Positions 27,228 to 35,954 of a DNA stretch of 64,000 bases are shown here, piece after piece. The number at the start of each line of letters is the position of its first letter. Position 1 is the first letter of the stretch. The stretch covers positions 1,656,501-1,720,500 of the forward strand of contig NC_012691.1 in assembly GCF_000023065.1 (NCBI RefSeq), in the 5' to 3' direction. Made by a program: the position numbers and the translations under genes. The notes under the pieces are model-generated. The model was not told the DNA's origin, did no database searches, and saw only the letters and a list, made by a program, of their open reading frames with translations. Origin of the DNA: Tolumonas auensis DSM 9187 (GTDB taxonomy: Bacteria; Pseudomonadota; Gammaproteobacteria; Enterobacterales; Aeromonadaceae).

Positions 27228-30164
27228 ATGCGGACCAGAATACCTCTCTATGTTCATATCGCGACCCTATTTCTCTTGCTATTCCTGGTATTAGGCTTCT
27301 CTCTGGTCTTTCAGGGATACCGGCAGACCCTCTCCGGCAACTTTGCGCATGAAAGACAGAATTTTGCTCACCAAAGCGCAGAAGTTGAACAATCACTGCA
27401 GCTGACCATCCGTCCGGTAAGCACTTCCCTACTGTTATACAGTCGCTCTCGTGCCGTAACAGCGCAAACATTAGAGCAGCGCCTTTCGGAATTGCCGCAA
27501 CTCACTGAACTATTACGCAGTAACGAAGCTGTATCTGCTGTTTATATTGGCTACAACAATGGTGATTTTTTCCTGATCCGAAAACTCACTATTCAGGCGC
27601 AACAGGCACTCCAGAAAAAAGCACCTGAAAATGCCCATTTTCTGGTGCAAAGCATTGATAGTTCTCAGGGCAAATCTGAAGGCATCTTCCTTTTTTATGA
27701 TGCGCAATTACGGCTGCTGGAATCCCGCGCGATGCCTGACTATGTCTTTGATCCACGGAGTCGGATCTGGTATCAGGATGCACAGCAGCATTCCGGGGTT
27801 GTCATGGCCCGCCCCTATATTTTCTATACCACGCAGGAACCGGGAAGTACGCTGGCGATCAAGGCAGATTCAGGTAATGCAGTAATCGGTGCAGATCTCA
27901 GTATGCAGAATTTGTCACAACTGCTGGCCAATATGCCGCGCCCGCAAGGTAGTGAACTGGTTATGTTTGATGATGAAGGGCAATTAATTGCGGCAGCCCG
28001 GGAGCTCACTGGCAATGTGAAAGATAGTCATACCCTGCCCCGGCTTGATTTGCTTAACGTTCCTATCCTGAAAAAACTGTATGAGGAAATGCCGAAGCAG
28101 AAACCAGCAATTGGAACGCAACAAGAATTAGACCTGCAACTGACCGATGATGCCCGCTGGATCGGTTATCTGACCGCCATGCCATCCGGTAGTGAACATA
28201 CCTACTATCTGAGTTTGCTACTTCCCACCGACTCACTTTATGCACCAGCCAGAAACAACGCTCTGGAAAGTACTTACGTAACCCTATTTATGCTGCTGAT
28301 TATGTTGCCTTGCGTCTGGTATGTCGCAAAACACACCGCACGTCCGTTATCGGCGTTGAAACAAAGTATTGAAGCTATCCGGAATTTCGATTTTGAAGAG
28401 GAAATTAAACCCCTGTCACGCATTCTGGAAATCAATGAATTAGCGGATGCAATGACCAGTATGCGGCTGACCATCCATAACTTTATTTCGATCGACAAAG
28501 CGTTAGTAGCTGAACACAAATTTGACCCTCTTTTGACCCGTATTCTGCAGGAGACGCTCAAGGTGGTCGCAGCCAGCGGTGGCGTGATTTATCTGCGGCA
28601 AGATAAAGACAAACGCATGGAACCGGTTCGGGCTCTGTGGCAACAAAATGAAATATCCGGGCTTTCCGGGTTCTCGTTGTCCGGGGAACAGGAACATTCG
28701 TTACGACCAGCCATCAATGGTCGTCAGGTCGCTCATCTGCTGGACGAAGCCTCCTGGCGGCGTGATTTTATGCCTCTGGCTCCCTTTGATGAACGTTACC
28801 TGTTAGTCGCCGAACCATTACTGAGTCGCCGAAAGGAAGTTATCGGCATTCTCGTCGTTGTGTTACTTCGCAACCGCGAAGCACGTGATATTAATGCGAG
28901 GATCAACCTGATTAGCGCGCTTGCCGGAACGTCAGCAGTCGCTATTGAAACCCAGCGATTAATCGAAGAGCAGAAACATTTACTGGAGTCGTTCATTGAA
29001 CTGGTTGCCGGCGCAATCGACGCGAAAAGTGCTTATACGGGCGGACACTGCCAGCGCGTACCTGAATTAACACGCATGCTTGCACAGGCAGCCTGTGAAC
29101 AACACGAAGGTCCGTTTACTGATTTTAATCTTGATGACGAACAATGGGAGGAACTACATATAGCCAGTTGGTTGCACGACTGCGGTAAAGTCACAACACC
29201 TGAATATGTCGTGGATAAAGCCACAAAACTGGAAATGCTTTACGACAGGATCCATGAAATCCGGATGCGTTTTGAAGTGCTGAAACGCGATGCCCATATT
29301 GCAGCACTGAATGAACAGTTGTCTGAGGCACAACGGCAAACCATCTCTGATTCTCTGCAATCCCTCTGGAAAGAACTGGATGAAGAATTTACGTTTGTTG
29401 CTGAGTGTAATCTGGGTAGCGAAGTTATGGCCACAGATCGACTTGAACGTCTTCGCCAGATAGCAAACCGTAAATGGATGCGGACGCTGGATGATCGTTT
29501 AGGTGTGTCGTATGAAGAGTTGCAGCGCAAAATGCAGGTTCAGGAGCAAACGCTCCCCTGCATGGAGCCATTGCTTTCTGATCGCCCGGAACATCTCATC
29601 CCCCGGCCAGTATCAGAACAACTCTCCAGTGACAACCCTTGGGGATTCAGGGTGCAGGTTCCGGAATATCTCTATAACCGCGGCGAGTTGTATAACCTGT
29701 CAGTGACTCACGGCACACTGACCGATGAAGAACGTTACAAGATAAACCAGCATATTATCCAGACCATCATAATGCTCAGTAAGCTGCCATTCCCGCAGCA
29801 TCTGAAAAATGTACCTGAGATTGCCGGCGGTCATCATGAAAAAATGGATGGTAGCGGTTATCCGAAACGCCTTGTGCGCGATGAGCTGAGCATCCCCGCC
29901 AGAATGATCGCCATCGCCGATATTTTTGAAGCCCTGACAGCCAGTGATCGACCTTATAAACCGGGCAAAACAACAAGTGAAGCACTTCGGATTATGCAAC
30001 GGATGGTGCAAAATAATCACATCGATCGCGAGCTGTTTGTTCTGTTTGTACAAAGCGGGATCTGGCGTGTTTATGCCGAACATTTTCTGCTACCGGAGCA
30101 ACGTACTCCTGTTGATCAGGAGGAACTGCTGGCGGGTATTACCGCAGATCGCCCAGCCGGTTGA
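27228..30164 (+). CDS. Membrane HD-GYP domain protein (predicted cyclic-di-GMP phosphodiesterase)
   Basis: 978 residues. A transmembrane helix (about 8-30) is followed by a periplasmic Cache-like sensor (about 40-340), a second helix (about 350-368), HAMP (370-425), GAF (430-585) and a C-terminal HD-GYP domain. HD-GYP motifs seen are the TGGHCQRVPEL histidine, HDCGK near 650, HHEKMDGSGYP near 870 and ADIFEALTASDRPYK near 900. The spacing between HDCGK and GSGYP is about 220 residues, far more than usual, so the catalytic domain carries a large insertion (charged, helical). The family hydrolyses c-di-GMP in response to a signal. The 3' end overlaps the recombinase gene by 26 bases. Confidence 0.88.
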   Translation: MRTRIPLYVHIATLFLLLFLVLGFSLVFQGYRQTLSGNFAHERQNFAHQSAEVEQSLQLTIRPVSTSLLLYSRSRAVTAQTLEQRLSELPQLTELLRSNEAVSAVYIGYNNGDFFLIRKLTIQAQQALQKKAPENAHFLVQSIDSSQGKSEGIFLFYDAQLRLLESRAMPDYVFDPRSRIWYQDAQQHSGVVMARPYIFYTTQEPGSTLAIKADSGNAVIGADLSMQNLSQLLANMPRPQGSELVMFDDEGQLIAAARELTGNVKDSHTLPRLDLLNVPILKKLYEEMPKQKPAIGTQQELDLQLTDDARWIGYLTAMPSGSEHTYYLSLLLPTDSLYAPARNNALESTYVTLFMLLIMLPCVWYVAKHTARPLSALKQSIEAIRNFDFEEEIKPLSRILEINELADAMTSMRLTIHNFISIDKALVAEHKFDPLLTRILQETLKVVAASGGVIYLRQDKDKRMEPVRALWQQNEISGLSGFSLSGEQEHSLRPAINGRQVAHLLDEASWRRDFMPLAPFDERYLLVAEPLLSRRKEVIGILVVVLLRNREARDINARINLISALAGTSAVAIETQRLIEEQKHLLESFIELVAGAIDAKSAYTGGHCQRVPELTRMLAQAACEQHEGPFTDFNLDDEQWEELHIASWLHDCGKVTTPEYVVDKATKLEMLYDRIHEIRMRFEVLKRDAHIAALNEQLSEAQRQTISDSLQSLWKELDEEFTFVAECNLGSEVMATDRLERLRQIANRKWMRTLDDRLGVSYEELQRKMQVQEQTLPCMEPLLSDRPEHLIPRPVSEQLSSDNPWGFRVQVPEYLYNRGELYNLSVTHGTLTDEERYKINQHIIQTIIMLSKLPFPQHLKNVPEIAGGHHEKMDGSGYPKRLVRDELSIPARMIAIADIFEALTASDRPYKPGKTTSEALRIMQRMVQNNHIDRELFVLFVQSGIWRVYAEHFLLPEQRTPVDQEELLAGITADRPAG

Positions 30165-31437
30165 TCAGTTTACCTGCTGCGGTTTCATGTCGTTCCGTTT
30201 TAGTGGTATGCAGATATTGTGATGTCGTATCGATACTGTCATGTCCGGCATCCGCCTGCACATGCGACAGTGGCCGGCCATTCAGATTAATGTCATGTGT
30301 AATCCCCGTATGACGAATACTGTGCGGCGTCATTTGCCGCATTTCCTGCGCGTCTTGCTCAAATCCATCATCCAGCGCCGAATCTGCGGCGGTCTGGATC
30401 AGATGATTGATCTCATCGCGGAGCTGCCGGATCCCTAAATTAGCATTCCGTAAGCCCACATCACGACCACGCCCAGCCGCTTTGTGACGCATGAATAATG
30501 GCGTATTTTCGTTCGGTGCCGGTAACGCAGCTAACCCCAGATATTCCCGGTAACGTTTCAGTGCACTCAATAATTGATTGGAAACCGCAACGGTCCGGCG
30601 TTTTCCACCTTTACTGACCGGAATAAAAAATCCCCAGACACCACTGTGACTATCACGCCGGAATTGGCCCATCACAGGAGAAAAACCAGGTCTGGCCGCG
30701 ACTTCTGAAATGCGCAGATAACAGCTGTACATCAAACTCACCAGAAACAGCGTCCGCTCATGCAGATCCGGCTGTTCAGCTGCCATGTTCTCTGCGGCAG
30801 ACATAATGTAAGACCACTGTAGTTCACTGAAGGCTTTGATGTTTTCATCATCATCCAGACTACGCGATTTCATCGGTTGTGACGCGAAACGGCTGTGTTT
30901 CATCCACATCATGGCCGGATTGCGCTCGGTATATTCCTCATTAATCAGATAACCATAAAATGATGATAATATTGCCATTTTTGTCTTTAATGCTTTATCA
31001 CTCAGACGATATGGCAACACCTGTCCGTTATCTTTTTTCCCCAGGAATGGTCGCCATAAAGGATTAGGCGCCCGTTCTCCCCATTCTTTAATCGTGACAA
31101 ATTGAGCAACGTTACGATATGCGATTAATTCAGCCGGCGGATCAAGACAGTAATCAACATACCGGTTCATCATACGGCGATTAATTTCAGCGACTGAAAT
31201 GCCTTCAACATCAAAACACCAATGCAGAAATGTGGTTAATTCGCTGCGGTAAGTTTTGTAATTATTCTCGTTGAAACGTTGTTCCGACAGCCAGTCGACC
31301 GCATGTTCATAGACCAGCGCAGCATCATTTACCTGGTTAATCGTGATGGCGGCTAAATGCTGATTAATGTTTGGGTTGCCTTCATCCAAATATTGAAAGG
31401 CATCAAACAATGGGATAACCGGCGGTAGATTTTGCAT
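30139..31437 (-). CDS. Tyrosine recombinase / phage-type integrase
   Basis: A 432-residue tyrosine recombinase with all catalytic residues: R242 in CYLRISEV, K near 274 in SKGGKRR, H-x-x-R near 373-376 in HSIRHTGI, H near 398 in AGHDSIDTT, and the tyrosine nucleophile in SQYLHT. The N-terminal half is a long core-binding region (residues 1-200). It should catalyse site-specific strand exchange. The inverted-arm sites at 27139 and 31490, with an identical 6-bp centre, are the obvious candidate substrates. Its stop lies inside the end of the HD-GYP gene. Confidence 0.9.
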   Translation of the reverse strand: MQNLPPVIPLFDAFQYLDEGNPNINQHLAAITINQVNDAALVYEHAVDWLSEQRFNENNYKTYRSELTTFLHWCFDVEGISVAEINRRMMNRYVDYCLDPPAELIAYRNVAQFVTIKEWGERAPNPLWRPFLGKKDNGQVLPYRLSDKALKTKMAILSSFYGYLINEEYTERNPAMMWMKHSRFASQPMKSRSLDDDENIKAFSELQWSYIMSAAENMAAEQPDLHERTLFLVSLMYSCYLRISEVAARPGFSPVMGQFRRDSHSGVWGFFIPVSKGGKRRTVAVSNQLLSALKRYREYLGLAALPAPNENTPLFMRHKAAGRGRDVGLRNANLGIRQLRDEINHLIQTAADSALDDGFEQDAQEMRQMTPHSIRHTGITHDINLNGRPLSHVQADAGHDSIDTTSQYLHTTKTERHETAAGKLINRLGDLR

Positions 31438-31489
31438 GACAGACTCTGATTATTTCTTATATTTTCATTATATATCAATGAGCTGATGC

Positions 31490-31517
31490 AATACCGGTAA
31501 ATTGCGTTATCTGCGTT
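31490..31517. repeat. Inverted-arm recombination-like site, right copy
   Basis: AATACCGGTAA-ATTGCG-TTATCTGCGTT. It has the same centre and 23 of 27 matching positions with the left copy at 27139-27165, in direct orientation. Its own arms are less perfectly symmetric than in the left copy. It lies 53 bases upstream of the recombinase start and 101 bases upstream of tyrB. Confidence 0.6.
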
Positions 31518-31617
31518 AACATCCGGATCCGCCGCCAGAAATAAAATGTTATGATGTCCTTTAAGCTATATGGTTTTCACTCGATTATTTCAATAATACA
31601 GCCGGAGTTCCCCCAGC

Positions 31618-32814
31618 ATGTTTCAACACGTAGACATCTACCCAGGCGACCCTATCCTCTCGCTGGTAGATACTTTCAAAAAAGATCCCCGCTCCCATAA
31701 AGTTAATCTCGGTATTGGCATTTATTACGATGAAGCCGGCAATATTCCGGTTTTAGGTTCAGTACAAAAGGCTGAAACAGAAATCGCACAAAAAATCACT
31801 CCTCGTCCCTACCTTCCAATGGAAGGCGCAACTGATTACCGCACAGCGGTACAGGAATTATTGTGGGGCGTGGATCATGACGCATTAAAAGCGGGCCGCA
31901 TTACCACGATCCAGACACTGGGTGGCTCTGGAGCCCTGAAAGTCGGTGCTGATTTCCTGCATCGCTACTTCCCGCAAAGTGAAGTCTGGGTAAGCGATCC
32001 AACCTGGGATAACCATCATGCTATTTTCCAGGGTGCCGGTATCAATACGCATACTTATCCTTACTATGATGAAACTACCGGTGGTGTTCGTTTTGCTGAC
32101 ATGCTGGAAACCTTCCGCCAGTTACCGCTGAAAAGCATCATTCTGATGCATCCTTGCTGTCATAACCCGACCGGTGTTGATCTTTCCCGCGCACAATGGG
32201 AAGAGCTGCTGCCGGTTATCACAGAACGCGAGCTGATCCCATTCCTGGATATTGCCTATCAGGGTTTTGGTGACAGCATTGTCGAAGATACTTTTGCAGT
32301 ACGCATGCTGACTGACGCTAAGATCAGTTTCTTTGTCAGTAACTCCTTCTCTAAAAACCTGTCTCTTTACAGCGAACGCTGCGGCGGTTTATCGGTAGTT
32401 TGCCCGAATGCTGAAGAAGCTGATCGCGTGCTGGGCCAACTGAAATTGACCGTTCGCAAAATCTACTCCAGTCCGCCAAGTCATGGTGCACAAGTTGTAG
32501 CTTCAGTGCTGACTCAACCTGAACTGCGTGCTGCATGGGAGCAGGAAGTTTCGGAGATGCGTGAACGTATCAAAGCAATGCGCCAGAAACTCTATGAAAC
32601 CCTGACCGCGAAAGTACCAGGCAAAGACTTTAGCTACATGATCACACAACGTGGCATGTTCAGTTACACCGGTTTGACACCGGAACAAGTTGATCGTCTG
32701 CGTGAAGAATTTGCGGTTTATCTGGTCAGAACCGGTCGTATGTGCGTGGCTGGTCTGAATACCCGCAATGTTGAATATGTGGCCAATTCCATGGCAGCAG
32801 TGTTACAAGACTAA
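31618..32814 (+). CDS. tyrB: Aromatic amino acid aminotransferase
   Basis: 398 residues, the normal length for fold-type I PLP aminotransferases of the AspC/TyrB group. Motifs: VNLGIGIYYDEAGNIPVL, the TLGGSGALKVGADFL phosphate region, HPCCHNPTGVDLS, and the PLP lysine (K246) in SNSFSKNLSLYSERCGG. The PCCHNPTG variant and overall sequence favour TyrB (tyrosine/phenylalanine transamination with 2-oxoglutarate) over AspC. No TyrR box was found upstream. It lies just outside the putative element boundary. Confidence 0.88.
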   Translation: MFQHVDIYPGDPILSLVDTFKKDPRSHKVNLGIGIYYDEAGNIPVLGSVQKAETEIAQKITPRPYLPMEGATDYRTAVQELLWGVDHDALKAGRITTIQTLGGSGALKVGADFLHRYFPQSEVWVSDPTWDNHHAIFQGAGINTHTYPYYDETTGGVRFADMLETFRQLPLKSIILMHPCCHNPTGVDLSRAQWEELLPVITERELIPFLDIAYQGFGDSIVEDTFAVRMLTDAKISFFVSNSFSKNLSLYSERCGGLSVVCPNAEEADRVLGQLKLTVRKIYSSPPSHGAQVVASVLTQPELRAAWEQEVSEMRERIKAMRQKLYETLTAKVPGKDFSYMITQRGMFSYTGLTPEQVDRLREEFAVYLVRTGRMCVAGLNTRNVEYVANSMAAVLQD

Positions 32815-32832
32815 TCGGTATATGTAATAAAT

Positions 32833-32867
32833 TGCCGGAATGCCGCTTCAGAATGCGGGTTCCGGCA
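32833..32867. terminator. Hairpin downstream of tyrB
   Basis: TGCCGGAA pairs with TTCCGGCA, with an inner CCGC/GCGG stem. It lies 18 bases after the tyrB stop. No T-run follows. Confidence 0.5.
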
Positions 32868-32913
32868 CTCCTCGATGTCAAACAAATAAAGTTGTCACAA
32901 TCTTATTCCAATT

Positions 32914-32936
32914 TTATCCACCGAAATTGTGGATAA
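32914..32936. promoter_or_regulatory. Inverted pair of DnaA-box-like sequences upstream of azoR
   Basis: TTATCCACC (+, one mismatch) and TGTGGATAA (a perfect TTATCCACA on the minus strand) lie head to head with a 5-base spacer. They are in the 281-bp tyrB-azoR gap, about 160 bases before azoR. They may bind DnaA or simply be a chance dyad. Confidence 0.4.
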
Positions 32937-33095
32937 CATCTGAGATCCACCCTGCCCTGATTTTCACTTTCATCTGCCAACCTCTAAAACCTTTCTAAAA
33001 AATCGAAAGATAAGAGCTATTTTTTGCTATTTTATTCTCATAAATAGACTGTAAAGTGTTTATTAAGGCGCTAGGCCACTACTGAGGAATAAATA

Positions 33096-33701
33096 ATGAG
33101 CAACGTTTTAGTGATTCAATCAAGCATTCTGGGGTCTTACTCACAATCAGCTAAGCTGCTGGACAATTTTGCTGTTGAGTGGAAACAAAAACACCCAACC
33201 GACAATATCGTTATTCGTGATCTGGCAGCAGAGCCATTACCAGTGCTGGATGGTGAAATCATTGCTGCATTAGGCGGTAATGGTGAATTGAATGAGCGCC
33301 AGAAAGCTGCCGCTGAACTGTCACTTAACCTGATTGAAGAAGTAAAAACAGCTGATTACGTCGCGATTGCTGTACCAATGTATAACTTCGGTATTCCGGT
33401 TCAGCTGAAAACCTGGATCGACCTGATTTGTCGTGCCGGTGTGACGTTCTCTTACACTGAAAACGGCCCGCAGGGTCTGCTTGTTGGTAAGAAAGTGCTG
33501 GTTGTGACCACTACTGGCGGTGCGCACCGCAATACAGCAACTGATCTGGCCCTGGCTCATATTCAGGCAGTACTGAGTCTGGTAGGTCTGAATGATATCT
33601 CTGTTGCTTATGCTGAAACACTGAACATGGGTCCTGAAGCGCAGGAACGTGGTCTGGCTGAAGCAACAAAAGCAATTCAGGCATTTATTGCTGCACATTA
33701 A
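33096..33701 (+). CDS. azoR: FMN-dependent NADH-azoreductase
   Basis: A 201-residue flavodoxin-fold protein matching AzoR (AcpD): an FMN phosphate loop SSILGSYSQSAKLL near the N-terminus, PMYNFGIPVQLKTWIDLIC around residues 94-112, and TTTGGAHRN around 140. It reduces azo compounds and quinones with NADH as a dimer in the cytoplasm and may protect from thiol or quinone stress. CTGAGGAATAA precedes the ATG. It is monocistronic, with a strong terminator directly after it. Confidence 0.92.
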   Translation: MSNVLVIQSSILGSYSQSAKLLDNFAVEWKQKHPTDNIVIRDLAAEPLPVLDGEIIAALGGNGELNERQKAAAELSLNLIEEVKTADYVAIAVPMYNFGIPVQLKTWIDLICRAGVTFSYTENGPQGLLVGKKVLVVTTTGGAHRNTATDLALAHIQAVLSLVGLNDISVAYAETLNMGPEAQERGLAEATKAIQAFIAAH

Positions 33702-33709
33702 TTAATGTT

Positions 33710-33746
33710 ATGCTGAGGGAAGTCATTCTTTCCTCAGCATTTTTTT
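33710..33746 (+). terminator. Intrinsic terminator after azoR, abutting the next start codon
   Basis: ATGCTGAGGGAAG pairs with CTTTCCTCAGCAT (one wobble) over a 5-base loop, followed by seven T residues. The T-run ends immediately before the ATG of the HD-domain gene at 33747. Confidence 0.9.
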
Positions 33747-34367
33747 ATGACCACAATCTCAGCTCTGTCTTTCCGCTCTGCAATCGAAACCTATATTCGT
33801 CAACATGCCCTTCCGGTCGATAAATACAGTCATCAACCCCGTCTCTATGCTCTGACACAAGCGCTGGCGCAATCAGAAAATCTCGCTTTTGACGATGACA
33901 TTTTGCATGCCGCTGTCTGGTTACATGATCTTGGTGTGTTTGAAGGTCACAGACCTGCCAGTCCTGAATTGCTGGCCAAATGGGATAATGTCGCTTATGC
34001 CTGTCAGGTGATCCCGGCTTTACTCACTGGCTGGAATTTTCCGGCTGAAAAAATCCCGGCTGTAATTTATGCCATTGAGCAACATGCAGCCCCTTGCCGT
34101 CCGGTTTCACCTGAAGCAGTTCTCCTGCATGATGCCGATATACTCGAGCAATTGGGCTCAGTGGGTATCATGAGGACACTTTGCAAAGTCGGACGCGACA
34201 CCCGTTACGCCACTCATGGCCTGGCAGTAAAAGTGCTCGAATCGGCACTGCAACTACCCGACTTTCTGCTGCTACCTGCCGCAAAAACACAGGCTGAAAA
34301 GCGAATAACAACGCTGCAGCAGTTTTTATCCTCACTTTCAGATGAAACTTTTGGTGTTTCATATTAA
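33747..34367 (+). CDS. HD-domain phosphohydrolase family protein
   Basis: A 206-residue protein with an HD superfamily core: H in HQPRLYALTQAL, HD in AVWLHDLGVFEGHRP, and a late D in LLHDADILEQLGS. The family hydrolyses phosphate esters of nucleotides or related molecules with a divalent metal; the substrate here is unknown. The chosen ATG directly follows the T-tract of the azoR terminator, leaving no Shine-Dalgarno. No later methionine before the HD core offers a better start. Expression may come from read-through or from a leaderless message. Confidence 0.75.
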   Translation: MTTISALSFRSAIETYIRQHALPVDKYSHQPRLYALTQALAQSENLAFDDDILHAAVWLHDLGVFEGHRPASPELLAKWDNVAYACQVIPALLTGWNFPAEKIPAVIYAIEQHAAPCRPVSPEAVLLHDADILEQLGSVGIMRTLCKVGRDTRYATHGLAVKVLESALQLPDFLLLPAAKTQAEKRITTLQQFLSSLSDETFGVSY

Positions 34368-34575
34368 AAATATTATAAGCTTCTGCAAAGCAGATCACAG
34401 GAGATGGGGGATTTATTTGACCAACATCTACCTTTAAAAAATTAATAAATGGTTATATACGCTTGTGTCGATGAAGTTAAAAACTCCAGATACAGGTGGT
34501 GAACGTCAGCATAATCAATTACATAAATATACTGTCATTCGTATCATGAGCACCTTTAGTGACGAGAAGCATTTT

Positions 34576-35316
34576 ATGCATCCAAGACATTCGGTTATTT
34601 TAGAACTGGTAAACAGCACGGGACGGATCAGTGTTGCTGATTTATCCATGCAACTCGGTGTTTCAGAAGTGACAGTCCGGCAGGATTTGACGCAACTGGA
34701 AAATCAGGGTTTTCTGAAGCGGGTACACGGTGCGGCCACCGTACTTGATAGTGAAGATCCGGAACATCGCTTGTGGGCCAACAGTAAAGTGAAACAAGAC
34801 ATTGCCAGTTACGCCTACTCGCTCATCAATCGTGATGATTGTGTGCTTATCGAAGGTGGCAGCGTTAATGTCATGCTGGCAAAGTTGCTGGCAGATCGTT
34901 CAGACATCACCATCATCACTTCCAGCTCTTATATTGCACACCAGTTACGTACCAGCAAGGCCGAAATAATACTTCTGGGCGGACAGTATCAACCCAGCAG
35001 CGAAAGTCTGGTGGGACCATTAACCCGTTTATGCATTGAACATGTACATTTCAGCAAAGCATTTATCGGTGTGGATGGTTTTGATATTCAAACCGGATTC
35101 ACCAACCGGAATATGATGCGTGCTGATATTGCTAACGCCATTCTGAACAAACATCAGGATGTCTTTGTACTGACCGATTCCAGCAAGTTCGGACGAATTC
35201 ATACCGCACCAATTGGCCCGACTTCACTCATCAAGCATGTCGTTACAGATAAAAATGCGCCTGATGAATCTTTGCAATGGCTCACCCGGCAAGGGGTGCA
35301 GGTTCATATCATCTGA
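34576..35316 (+). CDS. yciT: DeoR-family transcriptional regulator, YciT-like
   Basis: I start at ATG 34576 (MHPRHSVILELVN), behind GAGAAG, because that matches the length and beginning of YciT; upstream starts would add 37 unrelated residues. The 246-residue protein has an N-terminal DeoR winged HTH (ISVADLSMQLGVSEVTVRQDL) and a sugar-phosphate-sensing DeoRC domain (ITIITSSSYIAH, EIILLGGQYQPSSESLVGPL, HFSKAFIGVDG, LTDSSKFG). YciT is a global-type DeoR regulator linked to osmotic and sugar responses in E. coli. Targets here are unknown. Confidence 0.82.
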   Translation: MHPRHSVILELVNSTGRISVADLSMQLGVSEVTVRQDLTQLENQGFLKRVHGAATVLDSEDPEHRLWANSKVKQDIASYAYSLINRDDCVLIEGGSVNVMLAKLLADRSDITIITSSSYIAHQLRTSKAEIILLGGQYQPSSESLVGPLTRLCIEHVHFSKAFIGVDGFDIQTGFTNRNMMRADIANAILNKHQDVFVLTDSSKFGRIHTAPIGPTSLIKHVVTDKNAPDESLQWLTRQGVQVHII

Positions 35317-35328
35317 GATCAAAATGAA

Positions 35329-35355
35329 AAAGCCCCTTCCGGGGCTTTAATTTTA
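35329..35355. terminator. Terminator between yciT and dcd
   Basis: AAAGCCCC and GGGGCTTT form a stem with a TTCC loop, flanked by A- and T-runs. It serves yciT and probably also the convergent dcd, whose last bases it touches. Confidence 0.85.
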
Positions 35356-35934
35356 ATCCTGATCAATCCGACTGGCGACAGCGCCTTGCTGACTTTTATA
35401 TTTCGCATTCGTCCGCTTGTTGTATGGCCGTGCCGCAGAACCTGACATTGTTTCAAAGTTCAGTGCACCGATCACCATTCCCGGACGCAGAGCCAGCGGT
35501 AAACGACCGCCGTTATAAAACTCCAGCACGATTCTGCCAGACCAGCCCGGATCAATACGGTGTGCAGTCACATGCACCATTAATCCCAGACGGGCCAGTG
35601 ATGAACGACCGTCCAGCCAGCCAACAATATTGTCTGGCAACGTCACTGACTCGTGAGTCACAGCCAGCGCAAGCTCACCCGGATGAAGAATGAATACTTC
35701 GCTATCTTTAATATAGATTTCATCGCTCATCACCCGATCAATAGCGGCAGAAACTTCTTCTTTAGGGCCACTCAGATCAATATAAGGTGCGGTATGAGCC
35801 TGAAAAACACGGAATTCATTACCAAGCAACACATCAACACTGACACCACTGATACGTGAACTGTCAGGACGCGGCTCAATCACGATTTTACCTTCTTCAA
35901 GGTGCTGCTCTATGTCGCGATCACAAAGACGCAT
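35353..35934 (-). CDS. dcd: dCTP deaminase
   Basis: 193 residues, the same length as E. coli Dcd. It deaminates dCTP to dUTP, the main route to dTTP precursors in enterobacteria-like bacteria. Diagnostic segments: [19 protein letters not shown], the active-site region [20 protein letters not shown], and [17 protein letters not shown] precedes the ATG. It follows udk by 20 bases on the same strand, and the two are probably cotranscribed with mrp upstream. Confidence 0.96.
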   Translation of the reverse strand: MRLCDRDIEQHLEEGKIVIEPRPDSSRISGVSVDVLLGNEFRVFQAHTAPYIDLSGPKEEVSAAIDRVMSDEIYIKDSEVFILHPGELALAVTHESVTLPDNIVGWLDGRSSLARLGLMVHVTAHRIDPGWSGRIVLEFYNGGRLPLALRPGMVIGALNFETMSGSAARPYNKRTNAKYKSQQGAVASRIDQD

Positions 35935-35954
35935 GTTTTCTCCAGAATAAATAA

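Larger units (their letters stand above)
27139..31517. mobile_element. Putative two-gene integrated element (HD-GYP cargo plus tyrosine recombinase)
   Basis: The segment is bounded by two similar 28-bp inverted-arm sites (identical 14-bp core TAAATTGCGTTATC). It contains only two genes: an HD-GYP phosphodiesterase (+), starting 62 bases inside the left site, and a tyrosine recombinase (-), starting 53 bases inside the right site. The genes converge and overlap by 26 bases. The tight packing against both sites is what a minimal integrated unit would show. No previously named element is recognised. The integration model is inference from structure. Confidence 0.5.
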
